Positions 7,001 through 14,966 of a stretch of DNA of 17,868 nt are shown in pieces. The notes below the pieces were generated by a model. It was not told where the DNA came from. It saw nothing but the letters and a program-made list of their open reading frames with translations, and made no database searches. A program made the translations under genes and the position numbers. Numbering within the stretch: position 1 is the stretch's first letter; every line of letters begins with the position of its first letter. Origin of the DNA: Peptococcaceae bacterium BRH_c23 (lineage in GTDB: Bacteria; Bacillota_B; Desulfitobacteriia; Desulfitobacteriales; Desulfitobacteriaceae); NCBI GenBank assembly GCA_000961805.1, contig LADV01000188.1:1-17868 (forward strand). The letters run 5' to 3'.

Positions 7001-7898
7001 GTCTTTCTCCCTGTGCTAACTTACTAGACTCAAAAAGGAGTTGTTCAGCTCCCATCTCCCGATAGAAAAGTTCCACATCGTCCTGGCTCTTAAGCAGCAG
7101 GGTCAGTGTCGCATCAACCCAAGCAGGATCGAGGCCAGTCTTACCCATCACGAGCAACGCCTTAGCCCAGTCCATGGTTTCGGATACCGAAGGAATCTTA
7201 TTAAGAACAAGCCGCTCTCTAAGTATATTAACAGCCCTGGCAACTTCTAAAGCTAATCGTTCTGGCAAATCGGGAATTTTGGCCCGAAGAATACGGACTT
7301 CTTTGTTCACAGAAGGTGGTTCCACGTGCAGGAAAATACAGCGTCGTTTTAATCCGTCGGAAAGCTCCCGTTCTCCATTAGAAGTTAAAACCACGATGGG
7401 ACGTTCTTTGGCGACAATTGTCCCCATCTCAGGAATAGTCACTTGAAACTCACCCAAAAGTTCAAAGAGAAATGCCTCAAATTCCGAATCCGTCTTATCA
7501 ATCTCGTCAATGAGCAACACAGTTCGCTTCTCACTCAATAGTGCCTGAAGCAAGGGTCTGGGCAGTAAATAATCTGTTGAAAAGAGGTCAGCTTCTGAGA
7601 GATGCTCTCGACCCATTTGAATCTTTAAAAGTTGACGCTGATAATTCCATTCGTAAAGGGCTTTAGTTTCATCGAGCCCTTCATAACACTGCAAGCGGAT
7701 CAGCGGAGCCCCAAAGACCTGACTCAACACTTTAGCAATTTCCGTCTTGCCTACCCCTGCTGGCCCTGAGACCAAAAGTGGTTTACCTAATTGCGTCGCT
7801 AAAAACGCCGTCAGCGCGATTCGATCATCCCGTTCGGTAATATAACCGACGGATTCCAACTCATTTTCAAACTGATCTAGCGTCATCCGGTTTGGCAT
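6981..7898 (-). CDS. MoxR-family AAA+ ATPase
   Basis: This 305-residue protein is a compact MoxR-type AAA+ ATPase. Walker A is G45-P-A-G-V-G-K-T52, Walker B is L128-L-I-D-E-I-D134, sensor 1 is around T172-S-N174, and Arg185/Arg186 are arginine-finger candidates in G-L-K-R-R-C. MoxR proteins form hexamers that remodel client complexes through a VWA partner, here encoded directly downstream with a 20-bp overlap. The ATG at 7898 follows a G-rich stretch (GGGGGGTGGG), a tolerable but unusual ribosome site. Heptamer repeats between this gene and bshA leave little room for a dedicated promoter, so expression from the bshA side is likely. Confidence 0.9.
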   Translation of the reverse strand: MPNRMTLDQFENELESVGYITERDDRIALTAFLATQLGKPLLVSGPAGVGKTEIAKVLSQVFGAPLIRLQCYEGLDETKALYEWNYQRQLLKIQMGREHLSEADLFSTDYLLPRPLLQALLSEKRTVLLIDEIDKTDSEFEAFLFELLGEFQVTIPEMGTIVAKERPIVVLTSNGERELSDGLKRRCIFLHVEPPSVNKEVRILRAKIPDLPERLALEVARAVNILRERLVLNKIPSVSETMDWAKALLVMGKTGLDPAWVDATLTLLLKSQDDVELFYREMGAEQLLFESSKLAQGERRAHGQS

Positions 7899-7916
7899 CT
7901 AAACCCACCCCCCTAA

Positions 7917-7994
7917 TCGATGTTCGATGTTCGATATTCGTGGTTCGAATGCTTAATAAACCACGAACTACGAACTATGACCTTGGACCTTGGA
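7917..7994. repeat. Degenerate heptanucleotide repeat array
   Basis: The stretch is built of 7-bp units: TCGATGT, TCGATGT, TCGATAT and TCGTGGT (7917-7944), then ACGAACT twice (7963-7976), then CCTTGGA twice (7981-7994). TTCGTGGTT (7937-7945) and AACCACGAA (7959-7967) are a perfect 9-bp inverted repeat. The array fills the bshA-moxR junction and encodes the last bshA codons. Confidence 0.75.
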
Positions 7995-9111
7995 TCGCAT
8001 CTTCGTAAACCGATTCATATTCTTTCACAGCCCGTTCCACCGGAAACATCTCTCGTGCCCAAGTTACAGCCTGTTCAGAAAAGGACTTATAGCGTAAATC
8101 GTCGGTCAATAGGCTAAGTACTGCCTCACTCATCCCTACGACGTCCCCGACTTCTGCAAGATAGCCGGTCTTGCCATGGATAACGACTTCGGGTAATCCA
8201 CCAACCCGACTGGCAATGACCGGAACCCCACAAGCCATGGCTTCTAGGGCGACAAGCCCAAAACTTTCCTGTTCCGATGGGAGAATAAAAACATCAACCA
8301 TCTGCAAAATTTCTTTTACACTTTCTTGTTTTCCCAGAAACATGACTTTTTTCTCAAGTCCTAGTTTTACGGCCTCCCGTTCAACCCGGACCATTTCCGG
8401 TCCATCACCGACCAGTAAAAGTCGACAGGGTGTGACTTTCTCAACCAGGGAAAAGATTCTAACCACATCCACGACCCGTTTCACTTCTCTAAAGTTTGAG
8501 ATGTGGGCTAAGATTTTCTCTCCCTGTGGAGCAAAGTATCTCCTGCACCGGTCCATCAATCCCTTCATCGGTAGATAGACATTGGGGTCAATAAAGTTCG
8601 GAATCACCTTAATATCTTGATTAATAGGCCCAAAGATCTCTACAGTATCCCTTGCCAGTGATCGAGAAACAGCGGTTATCTGGTCGCTTGATTTAAGGCC
8701 TAAGCGGGTTAAATTATAAAATTCTTCAAAAGCACCCACCAAAGTAACATCCGTACCATGTAAGGTCGTCACCAATGGCAGTGGCCTAGTCATCATTTGT
8801 TTGGCCAATAATGCACTAATACTGTGAGGAATAGCATAATGGGCATGGATTACGTCTAACCCTACATAGTTCGCGACTTCGACGATTTTATTGGCAAGCA
8901 ACAACGTATAGGGAGGAAATTTAAACAAGGGATAGTTTACATCAGTTACCTCATGGAAAAAAAGTTTCTCATGAAATCGATGTAACCGAAAGGGTCGAGC
9001 GGAAGAAATAAAGTGAACTTCATGCCCTTGCTCCCCCAATGCATACCCCAGTTCCGTCGCCACGACTCCACTCCCCCCATAACTGGGGTAACAAACCATT
9101 CCAATTTTCAT
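7975..9111 (-). CDS. bshA: Glycosyltransferase BshA (GlcNAc-malate synthase, bacillithiol pathway)
   Basis: This 378-residue GT4 glycosyltransferase has the BshA signature start M-K-I-G-M-V-C-Y-P-S-Y-G-G-S-G-V-V-A-T-E (1-20), the H-A-H-Y-A-I-P-H motif (89-96), T-L-H-G-T-D-V-T (116-123) and the GT4 E-x7-E sugar-nucleotide motif (Glu282-Glu290). BshA joins N-acetylglucosamine from UDP-GlcNAc to L-malate, the first step of bacillithiol synthesis, in the cytosol. BshB and BshC are not in the window, so pathway completeness cannot be judged. The ATG at 9111 has AAGG upstream. The C-terminal residues G-P-R-S are encoded in the heptamer repeat array, so the natural end may have been altered. A different GlcNAc transferase role cannot be excluded. 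Confidence 0.85.
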   Translation of the reverse strand: MKIGMVCYPSYGGSGVVATELGYALGEQGHEVHFISSARPFRLHRFHEKLFFHEVTDVNYPLFKFPPYTLLLANKIVEVANYVGLDVIHAHYAIPHSISALLAKQMMTRPLPLVTTLHGTDVTLVGAFEEFYNLTRLGLKSSDQITAVSRSLARDTVEIFGPINQDIKVIPNFIDPNVYLPMKGLMDRCRRYFAPQGEKILAHISNFREVKRVVDVVRIFSLVEKVTPCRLLLVGDGPEMVRVEREAVKLGLEKKVMFLGKQESVKEILQMVDVFILPSEQESFGLVALEAMACGVPVIASRVGGLPEVVIHGKTGYLAEVGDVVGMSEAVLSLLTDDLRYKSFSEQAVTWAREMFPVERAVKEYESVYEDAIQGPRS

Positions 9112-9149
9112 CCATTCAAACCTTCTTCAATCTAGCATATCATTCCCTT

Positions 9150-9509
9150 TCAGGGGGCCATCTCCTCATAACCTATTGGCATGGCGTCTTGAATTGCCTC
9201 TCCAATAATCTTTTGAATGTCATTGACGATGCACGAAACTTCAAATTCAGCTTCTAAATACTCCCTTGCCGCAGGGTTTAAACTCACTAAACTATATAAG
9301 CGTTCCAGCTCTTGCTGCTTCTCCTCGCTGATCTCTTGTTCTAACATTTGGGCCTCGCGAATCTCCCATTGTTTCAATTGAAATTCGCGAACCATCTTGT
9401 GATTACTGGCATCACTCATTACTTTTTCCTTAGATTTAAGAAATTGCTTGAACTCATTAGATTCCTTAAGCGTACGCGCCAGTTCATAAGCTAAATCGTT
9501 TGCAGCCAT
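9150..9509 (-). CDS. YlbF/YmcA-family protein
   Basis: This 119-residue, highly helical and acidic protein fits the YlbF/YmcA (Com_YlbF, DUF964) family: an N-terminal helix with L-A-x-x-L-x-x-S-x-E-F, a central long helix (about 40-72), and a C-terminal N-P-A-A-R-E-Y-L-E-A-E (78-88). In Bacillus, YlbF with YmcA and YaaT forms the Y-complex that affects RNase Y-dependent RNA maturation, competence and sporulation. Whether this member has that job is unknown. The ATG at 9509 has GAGAGGAAAAGG just upstream. Its promoter (9553-9581) lies inside the terminator of the preceding gene, and bshA follows 38 nt downstream, so both are probably in one transcript. Confidence 0.85.
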   Translation of the reverse strand: MAANDLAYELARTLKESNEFKQFLKSKEKVMSDASNHKMVREFQLKQWEIREAQMLEQEISEEKQQELERLYSLVSLNPAAREYLEAEFEVSCIVNDIQKIIGEAIQDAMPIGYEEMAP

Positions 9510-9552
9510 ATCCTTTTCCTCTCCTCTGTCCCACTATCTCTATAATTGTCTT

Positions 9553-9581
9553 ATTATATAAAATTTTAGTGGCTGAGACAA
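9553..9581 (-). promoter_or_regulatory. Promoter of the ylbF-like gene
   Basis: TTGTCT (9576-9581) and TATAAT (9553-9558) on the minus strand are spaced by 17 nt. The -35 box is part of the right arm of the upstream gene's terminator. Confidence 0.65.
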
Positions 9582-9607
9582 ATCACATCAATGTGAATGA
9601 CTCAGCC
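9571..9607 (-). terminator. Probable terminator after the 231-residue unknown gene
   Basis: GGCTGAG (9571-9577) pairs with CTCAGCC (9601-9607). Inside it CACAT pairs with ATGTG. The downstream tail on the minus strand, ACTAAAATTTTATAT, is only moderately T-rich, so it may leak. Confidence 0.6.
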
Positions 9608-9612
9608 TAACC

Positions 9613-10308
9613 TCAAATATCCTGACAGGTACTTACAAGTTTCTCCAACAAATCAAAGGCCTGCAAACGACTAAACGACAGCAAATTATCCCATTGCTCT
9701 CGGTTAAGTTTCCATGGACAATGAACTGCCACACGACTAGCAAATCCCAAAGGACTTCCCCCATATAGTTTTTCTAAGCGACGTTGAGAAAGACTAACCA
9801 CTCCTGGAGCATGGGCATTACACATTATCGGCTCGAGGCACAGAGCCGGCTCACCTTGATACGTCACTAGTAGTGAGAACTTCGCGAGTTGCTCTACAGC
9901 CACTTTTCCCTGTTCAATGGACCCTTCCAACGGAACAGAATCGGGCTGGATAATCCCACCCAATTTCCGCCAGAAGTTCTTGTCATCGGCACTATTGATG
10001 GAAACGCAAACTCCCACTGCCCCCATTTGACGGGCAAAATTCACCACAAAACGAGCAAAATCACATTCAATAGTTCCTTTTAAGGATAATCCTTCTAAAA
10101 TAACTAACCGCTCGGCACTGCTTAAAGTGAGTTCTCCAATTCCCGCCTCCCCCAACTCAAGCACATTTAAGCCTGGTAACACATGAATCTGCGGATTTAA
10201 TCCGGTTCCTCTATCTGTCAAGAAGGCCCCTAGGGCTTGCGCCCAATCTTCAAGGCCATCTTCGTTCCATTCTGATCGAGGGGAAAGCTCAATTTCTATC
10301 CAAGGCAT
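9613..10308 (-). CDS. Unrecognised 231-residue cytosolic protein
   Basis: I do not recognise this protein. It has no signal peptide or membrane segment, five cysteines (Cys82, 101, 157, 163 and 197) before the C-terminal Cys228, and mixed alpha/beta-like patterning, for example V-G-V-C-V-S-I-N around 98-105. The start at 10308 is chosen because GGAG lies 8 nt ahead (AAAGGAGAGACGCAA); an in-frame ATG at 10341 has no site. It lies 74 nt after the PHP gene and has its own probable terminator. Codon use and base composition resemble its neighbours, so there is no sign of recent transfer. Association with the PHP phosphoesterase is positional only. Confidence 0.75.
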   Translation of the reverse strand: MPWIEIELSPRSEWNEDGLEDWAQALGAFLTDRGTGLNPQIHVLPGLNVLELGEAGIGELTLSSAERLVILEGLSLKGTIECDFARFVVNFARQMGAVGVCVSINSADDKNFWRKLGGIIQPDSVPLEGSIEQGKVAVEQLAKFSLLVTYQGEPALCLEPIMCNAHAPGVVSLSQRRLEKLYGGSPLGFASRVAVHCPWKLNREQWDNLLSFSRLQAFDLLEKLVSTCQDI

Positions 10309-10382
10309 TTGCGTCTCTCCTTTACACTCCGTCACACACATATTGTTTAGTGTTTCACCGTCGTGTAAAGTTATGCAAACAT

Positions 10383-11144
10383 CTAATCCAATGAATAACG
10401 CACTTTGTTAAAACTTGAAAACCCAACCACAGAGTGAACCCCGATCTGCCGCAAGACCTGACTCGCTTCCTCTAGATCTCGCCCTACTACTTCGGCACAA
10501 TGAGCATCAGACCCCAAGGTAAACTCAATTCCCCGCCGCTGAATTTCCTCCATTAAACGTCTTTCTGGGTAGAATTCTTGAACGGGCTTATACCGACCAT
10601 TTGTGTTCACTTCCAAGGCTAACCCTCGTTCTGCTATGATCGTTAAGGCCTCATCAGCCAGCTTCAAGATATCCGTTTTCGGTCGAATCCCAAATAGTTT
10701 AATGAGATCAAGATGACCAATTGTCGTAAATAGCCCAGAACTAGCTGCATGTTTTACAAGCTCAAAATATTCACGATAAATCTCATCCGCATCTTTCTTA
10801 TGATGCATAGGCTCCTCTTCTGGAATATCAAAGATCCAGCCATTCATCTCATGAACTGACCCAATCACAAAATCAAACGGATATTGATCTATTAAATCTT
10901 TGATTCGTCCTTCATCTTCCACTCGATATTCCGCCTCAAAACCAACTCTTACCGCTAAATGAGGATAGTCTTTCGCTACTTCCCTGATCAGGGGAAAACT
11001 CATTTGCTCAAAATAATAGTCATGATCGGCAAAACCAATTTCTTTCAATCCCTTGCGCGACGCTACATCTAAAAACGCTCGAATGTTTTCTCGGTTTGCC
11101 TCCCGATCGTTGTGTCCGACAAGATGAACATGCATATCTAACAT
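10383..11144 (-). CDS. PHP-domain phosphoesterase (histidinol-phosphatase-like)
   Basis: This 253-residue protein is a complete PHP-domain metal-dependent phosphoesterase. Metal ligands expected for the family are visible: D-M-H5-V-H7, A-D40-H41-D, Glu70 in G-F-E-A-E-Y, His98 in G-S-V-H-E-M, His144 in G-H-L-D-L, and Asp213/His215 in G-S-D-A-H. The closest functional family is HisK-type histidinol-phosphatase, which hydrolyses L-histidinol phosphate using a trinuclear metal site. No other his genes are nearby, so the true substrate may differ. The ATG at 11144 (AAGGAG about 13 nt ahead) starts right at the conserved motif; an in-frame GTG at 11177 would add 11 basic residues and has a weaker site. 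A palindromic repeat lies just upstream (11207-11256). Confidence 0.85.
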   Translation of the reverse strand: MLDMHVHLVGHNDREANRENIRAFLDVASRKGLKEIGFADHDYYFEQMSFPLIREVAKDYPHLAVRVGFEAEYRVEDEGRIKDLIDQYPFDFVIGSVHEMNGWIFDIPEEEPMHHKKDADEIYREYFELVKHAASSGLFTTIGHLDLIKLFGIRPKTDILKLADEALTIIAERGLALEVNTNGRYKPVQEFYPERRLMEEIQRRGIEFTLGSDAHCAEVVGRDLEEASQVLRQIGVHSVVGFSSFNKVRYSLD

Positions 11145-11206
11145 TACAGCATTCAGACTCCTTCTCTTTTTATCCACTTCCTAAACTCTTGCTTCTTGTG
11201 CTGAAA

Positions 11207-11256
11207 GGGGACATACCTGCGAAGCAAAAGCTGTTCTTCTGGATAGGTATGTCCCC
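11207..11256. repeat. GGGGAC-ended REP-like palindrome
   Basis: GGGGACATACCT (11207-11218) and AGGTATGTCCCC (11245-11256) are a perfect 12-bp inverted repeat around a 26-nt loop, which has its own GAAG...CTTC pairing. The 50-bp unit has the same GGGGAC/GTCCCC ends as the larger repeats at 836-1101 and 16413-17075. It lies between pmbA and the PHP gene and may also weakly terminate pmbA transcripts. Confidence 0.75.
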
Positions 11257-11345
11257 AACTAAGATAAGAGACTATTGTCCTGTCAAAGCCCGCATTTAAA
11301 AGCAATAGACTCCGACTTCAGGCTTTCTGATCTCTGTCCTCTGTT

Positions 11346-12665
11346 TTAAAGCGTTTGTACTCCTGTTTTTATCATCAGATAAGGCAGGTTACTCAGGCTT
11401 GCCTGGGCCGTTTTTGTCGTTGGGGCGGCCAAATCCGCCAAGAAATTACCGGTTAATTTAACATCCGTTCGCCCAACGATTTTACCCTTTAAAATCCGCA
11501 AACAGTGGGGCGCACTGAGCGAATATGAGCCCGAGACAGCTTCTTGAGTATGTAAACCGAGCACTGATAAGACAAGAACTCCATCTTCCACCCCTTGCAA
11601 AGCCTCTTCCCAAGGAACCTCGGCTTGATGCTTAAGATATAGTCCACCTGTTCCTTGTGGTAAAGCTGTCGGTTTCGCACCCCAGCGCACAGCATCTTTC
11701 ACCCTCAGATAAGGAGTCTGCAGAAGCCCATCTCGGGCTAACACTGTCCGATGTGCAGGAACTCCTTCAGGTGTCACCATATAAGACCCTAATTCAAGGG
11801 GTCGAAGCGGGTCAATCAGTAAAGAAAAATGCGGATGAAAGACTAGTTTTTGATCTAGAAAATTTTCTTTGGAAAAGGCACCCTGCCCCTCGATCACACG
11901 ATCACCCGAGAAATTCGGCAATACAAACTGTCCTAACATATCCTCTGTCATAGACGGAGAAAGAATCACTTGAGTCTGGGGTCCAACGGGAGGTGCTTCT
12001 TTCTTCATCCCCTCATACTGATTCACGATTTGTACCCACAAATCCTCTCGTTCTTCCGGACGAATAAGTCGGCGCTTAACAAATCCACCACCTACCAAAC
12101 TATCAAAGGAAAACCAGGATATAAATTGAGACTGTTGATAAGTAACAGCAAGCCCTGTCGAGGTACGAACATGTCGATAGCCCCAAGCAGCTTGGATGCT
12201 GCCTTGCATCTTCGCTTCAGAAGGTCTGTCCTTAAGCCATTGTTTGACTTGATCGAATAAAACCTCATCCTTTCCAGCAATTATTTGTTCAATAGCGCGG
12301 TCCTCGAGAGCTACTAGCTCCAGGGGTTCTGGCGATGGAATATGTGTTGCATCTGGGTCTTCATAGGAAGCCAGCTTCCATTGCTCCAATTCCTTCGGCC
12401 AATAGTCTGGGTCATTTTTAAATGGCAGCTGAACAATGGCCTGACTGCATGTCCCATCAGCCCAGACCAAAAAAACCTCTCCACTTTCACCCTGTCGATA
12501 ACTAGGTGGAGTATAGACACTCCCTGGTGAATTGTCTTTGATTCCTAAAGAAACTGCTTCCGATTCATGGACCAAAATTCGCCAAGCCGATAGGCGTAGT
12601 TCCTCTTTCTTTGGGGCCTGCTGAGACTGATAGAGAAGATCCTCCAATTGCGCAACGAGTTTCAT
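11346..12665 (-). CDS. pmbA: TldE/PmbA-like subunit of the TldD/E protease
   Basis: This 439-residue protein is the PmbA/TldE half of the heterodimeric TldD/E metalloprotease. Family marks are in the C-terminal half: a G-x-G-A-F-S motif near residue 259, T-P-E-G-V-P-A-H-R (about 313-321) with L-A-R-D-G-L-L, and S-G-S-Y-S-L-S-A-P-H. It has no HExxxH motif, as expected: TldE forms the substrate channel and TldD carries the zinc. Known roles are maturation of peptide products such as microcin B17 and CcdA antitoxin turnover in E. coli; the client here is unknown. The start overlaps the tldD stop by 4 bp (ATGA, 12662-12665), which couples their translation and keeps the subunits in balance. Confidence 0.88.
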   Translation of the reverse strand: MKLVAQLEDLLYQSQQAPKKEELRLSAWRILVHESEAVSLGIKDNSPGSVYTPPSYRQGESGEVFLVWADGTCSQAIVQLPFKNDPDYWPKELEQWKLASYEDPDATHIPSPEPLELVALEDRAIEQIIAGKDEVLFDQVKQWLKDRPSEAKMQGSIQAAWGYRHVRTSTGLAVTYQQSQFISWFSFDSLVGGGFVKRRLIRPEEREDLWVQIVNQYEGMKKEAPPVGPQTQVILSPSMTEDMLGQFVLPNFSGDRVIEGQGAFSKENFLDQKLVFHPHFSLLIDPLRPLELGSYMVTPEGVPAHRTVLARDGLLQTPYLRVKDAVRWGAKPTALPQGTGGLYLKHQAEVPWEEALQGVEDGVLVLSVLGLHTQEAVSGSYSLSAPHCLRILKGKIVGRTDVKLTGNFLADLAAPTTKTAQASLSNLPYLMIKTGVQTL

Positions 12666-14155
12666 GCCTGCTCCCCTCCTAAACTGACTTGCTGATCAAC
12701 ATCCATGAGCAGATAACGATGACTTCCACCGCTTGAAGCGACAGATTGCCCACCTTTACCGCACGCTCCAATCGCATCAAAGCACCCTTCTCCTAACCCC
12801 CCGCGAATTGCCTCTAAAGCAGAAAGAATTTTCCCGCTAAAAATCGACGGTTGGTAAATCGGCAGGTTTGGATCAGCCACATCAATAATCCCATCGCATT
12901 GAAAGACAAAATCCCCCGTTTTAGGATTAACTTGTCCACCTCGATACCCCAAAAGAAGCAGATTCTTCTCTCCCTCACGTAACTCACCGTTTTGCATAAG
13001 AGTTTCACGCACAACTTTCACTTCGTCCATCAAGTGTTCGGCTGGAGTTAACGGAAGCATGCGGTCAACCAGTAAACGAATATTGCTCATTCTAGGCAAA
13101 GGAATTTGTCCGTAGCTCTCTGCTCTTCCCGCTCCTGTCACCGGCATGCCCGCTTCTTCCCCAGAGAAAATATCTCCCAGACCAGCCACCAGCACTCCAT
13201 CCTTGACAATCGTCACGGTTTGTCTTATAAGTCCGTTGGCCGAAAATGGTTGATAAGCCCAGTCTCCGAGAAGTGGACCATCGATGATATTGACACCAGG
13301 CCTAGCCACCCGGAGCCCTATGCGCAGTTTCCCAGCTTCTCCTAGTACGGATTCATTCATGTGATCCGACTCGACTGCATGTCCAAAGGCCTCATGCGCC
13401 AAGCCCTTGGCCAGCCCATAATCAATAATCAATGGATAATGACCGCTCGGCAAATGAGGCGCACTACACACCGCTTTGGCAAACGCTGCCCGATCCATTG
13501 CCTTTTTTTCTAAGGAGTGATCCGCTAGTTCTTCAAAGAGCACTGTAGCATCCATGCCACTGCGATAAATCAGGGTACTTTGTGCCTTACCCTGATCCCG
13601 AACTGTCCCCTGATGCATCAGGACCGCTCTAGGAATAACAAAGGATACCAACGTTCCATCTGAGCGCCCGATACACCATACTTCTTCGATTTGTCTATAA
13701 CTTGTTTGCCAAGAGCCCTCCGGAAAACCATCCCGCAAACGGGAATGTAAGCTTATCACCTTCTCCTGAAGTTCTGACAAAGAAATTTCTCCAAATACTT
13801 TTTGGGCAGGATTCCTTACCTCCTCCTGGATCTGAGGAGCCTCCCAGATCTGACGATTTCGTTTTGACCCGATCGCTTCATTTCTACGGGCCAACCGAAT
13901 TGCCTTATCGATTAATGTGCGGCCGAGCTCCAACGCTAAAACATCAGAGTTGGCAAATCCTGATGCCCCCTCCTTCGTAAAAGCCTGAACTCCATAACCG
14001 CTATCTCCTCCAGTCGAAACCCGATCCAATCGCCCGTTACTCAAACGTAGGCTCCATTCCCTGCGAGATTGAGCCCGTACTATAAAATAACCTTTCAACC
14101 CCTTGGTCTCCGCTAACACGGCTTGAACTAATGCCCTAATTTCTATTTGCTCCAC
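12662..14155 (-). CDS. tldD: TldD zinc metalloprotease subunit
   Basis: This 497-residue protein is the catalytic subunit of TldD/E. The zinc motif is His254-Glu255-A-F-G-His259 followed by A-V-E-S-D, the typical TldD form HExxGHxxE. The C-terminal beta-barrel has G-A-C465-G-K-G-G-Q-S, also typical. The heterodimer threads unfolded peptides into a closed cavity for proteolysis. The start is a GTG at 14155 with a strong AAGGAGG 5 nt upstream. An extended -10 promoter lies at 14191-14199. A cluster of basic residues (88-103) follows the N-terminal domain. No nearby gene encodes an obvious peptide substrate. Confidence 0.93.
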   Translation of the reverse strand: MEQIEIRALVQAVLAETKGLKGYFIVRAQSRREWSLRLSNGRLDRVSTGGDSGYGVQAFTKEGASGFANSDVLALELGRTLIDKAIRLARRNEAIGSKRNRQIWEAPQIQEEVRNPAQKVFGEISLSELQEKVISLHSRLRDGFPEGSWQTSYRQIEEVWCIGRSDGTLVSFVIPRAVLMHQGTVRDQGKAQSTLIYRSGMDATVLFEELADHSLEKKAMDRAAFAKAVCSAPHLPSGHYPLIIDYGLAKGLAHEAFGHAVESDHMNESVLGEAGKLRIGLRVARPGVNIIDGPLLGDWAYQPFSANGLIRQTVTIVKDGVLVAGLGDIFSGEEAGMPVTGAGRAESYGQIPLPRMSNIRLLVDRMLPLTPAEHLMDEVKVVRETLMQNGELREGEKNLLLLGYRGGQVNPKTGDFVFQCDGIIDVADPNLPIYQPSIFSGKILSALEAIRGGLGEGCFDAIGACGKGGQSVASSGGSHRYLLMDVDQQVSLGGEQA

Positions 14156-14190
14156 AATTGCCTCCTTGAGAGTTGAACTCTAATAAGGAT

Positions 14191-14220
14191 ATTATACCAC
14201 GGAGCGCAGAAAGGAACCTT
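14191..14220 (-). promoter_or_regulatory. Extended -10 promoter of tldD-pmbA
   Basis: On the minus strand TGGTATAAT (14191-14199) is a consensus extended -10 element, about 36 nt ahead of the tldD GTG. The -35 region (AGGTTC at 17-nt spacing) is weak, as extended -10 promoters allow. Confidence 0.6.
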
Positions 14221-14234
14221 ATATAGAAAACATA

Positions 14235-14268
14235 TCCCGAGGCCTGTATAAAAAAATAAGCCTCAGGA
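14235..14268 (-). terminator. Possible weak terminator after the GNAT gene
   Basis: TCC-GAGGC (14235-14243) pairs with GCCTC-GGA (14260-14268) with one mismatch. On the minus strand the tail TATGTTTTCTATA is moderately T-rich. It lies about 100 nt after the GNAT stop and ahead of the tldD promoter. Confidence 0.35.
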
Positions 14269-14327
14269 CATGATTTAGATAGTCTCAATTTTTCAATTTT
14301 TTATCCCCACTCCTCTCTTTTACTTCA

Positions 14328-14360
14328 CTTGCGACGGCTGATACGTCGCAAGCTTTTTTT
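14328..14360 (+). terminator. Plus-strand terminator with no visible plus-strand gene
   Basis: CTTGCGACG (14328-14336) and CGTCGCAAG (14344-14352) form a 9-bp perfect stem with a 7-nt loop, followed by C and seven Ts on the plus strand. The flanking genes both read on the minus strand, where the stem is preceded by A's and not followed by T's. It may end an antisense or small plus-strand transcript starting in 14156-14320. Confidence 0.6.
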
Positions 14361-14363
14361 ATA

Positions 14364-14870
14364 CTAGTCTATTAATTTGACCAAAAGCTTTCGTTCCTCA
14401 GCAAAACCAAACTTTTCGTAGAGCTTAAGTGCTCTCACATTATGACTACTAACCGCAAGGCCTAGGTAGAAAACCCCATGGGCACGGCAATACTCCTCAG
14501 CAGCTTTAAGCAATACTTGACCTGCACCTTTACCCCTCCACTTCGGAACAACTCCTAAATCCATAATCCAACCCTGAGTCAAACCCGTTAACTCTTCCTG
14601 TGATGTTGGGTGAAGAACTAAATACCCAATCGGTTGAGTTTTTTCCTCTTCAGAACAAGGCTTTCCATTTTCCTTTACAGCCTCCACTATGAAGACAACA
14701 GATCCAGTCTTCTGAATCCACGTCCAAAACCCAGTAAGAAATCCCTCTCTGTATCTAATGGTTTCTTCAATAGGCTGTTTACGCCATGGCGAAATGCTAT
14801 CCAGCATACCTTTTTTTCCAAGGGTATAAATAAAAGGCCAATCCTGAACATTCCCCTCACGAACTCGCAT
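14364..14870 (-). CDS. GNAT-family N-acetyltransferase
   Basis: This 168-residue protein is a single GNAT domain. The acetyl-CoA pyrophosphate loop is R112-G-K-G-A-G117, preceded by the beta-4 strand W-I-M-D-L-G-V-V-P-K. The C-terminal motif B region N-x-R-A-L-x-L-Y-E-K-F-G-F (144-156) is typical of RimI-like enzymes. It transfers an acetyl group from acetyl-CoA to an amine; the acceptor could be a ribosomal protein N-terminus, an amino acid or an antibiotic, and the sequence does not decide. The ATG at 14870 has AGAGGTGATGG ahead. It stands alone, with plus-facing terminators on both sides. Confidence 0.85.
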   Translation of the reverse strand: MRVREGNVQDWPFIYTLGKKGMLDSISPWRKQPIEETIRYREGFLTGFWTWIQKTGSVVFIVEAVKENGKPCSEEEKTQPIGYLVLHPTSQEELTGLTQGWIMDLGVVPKWRGKGAGQVLLKAAEEYCRAHGVFYLGLAVSSHNVRALKLYEKFGFAEERKLLVKLID

Positions 14871-14941
14871 ACCATCACCTCTTGGGTTAACTTATGCAGT
14901 CACTCCCTGTCAGGTTTGAGCCAATAAATATTATTTATGTG

Positions 14942-14966
14942 GGCACTGAATGAGTGCCTTTTATTT
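14942..14966 (+). terminator. Plus-strand terminator upstream of the GNAT gene
   Basis: GGCACT (14942-14947) pairs with AGTGCC (14953-14958) over a 5-nt loop and is followed by TTTTATTTT on the plus strand. There is no plus-strand gene ahead of it, so it may end a transcript antisense to the GNAT gene. Confidence 0.45.

Noticed and set aside
11281..11286. Promoter for the PHP gene (TTGACA on the minus strand)
   Set aside because: The -35 is perfect, but the only -10-like sequence (TATCTT) is at 14-nt spacing, too short for a standard promoter.
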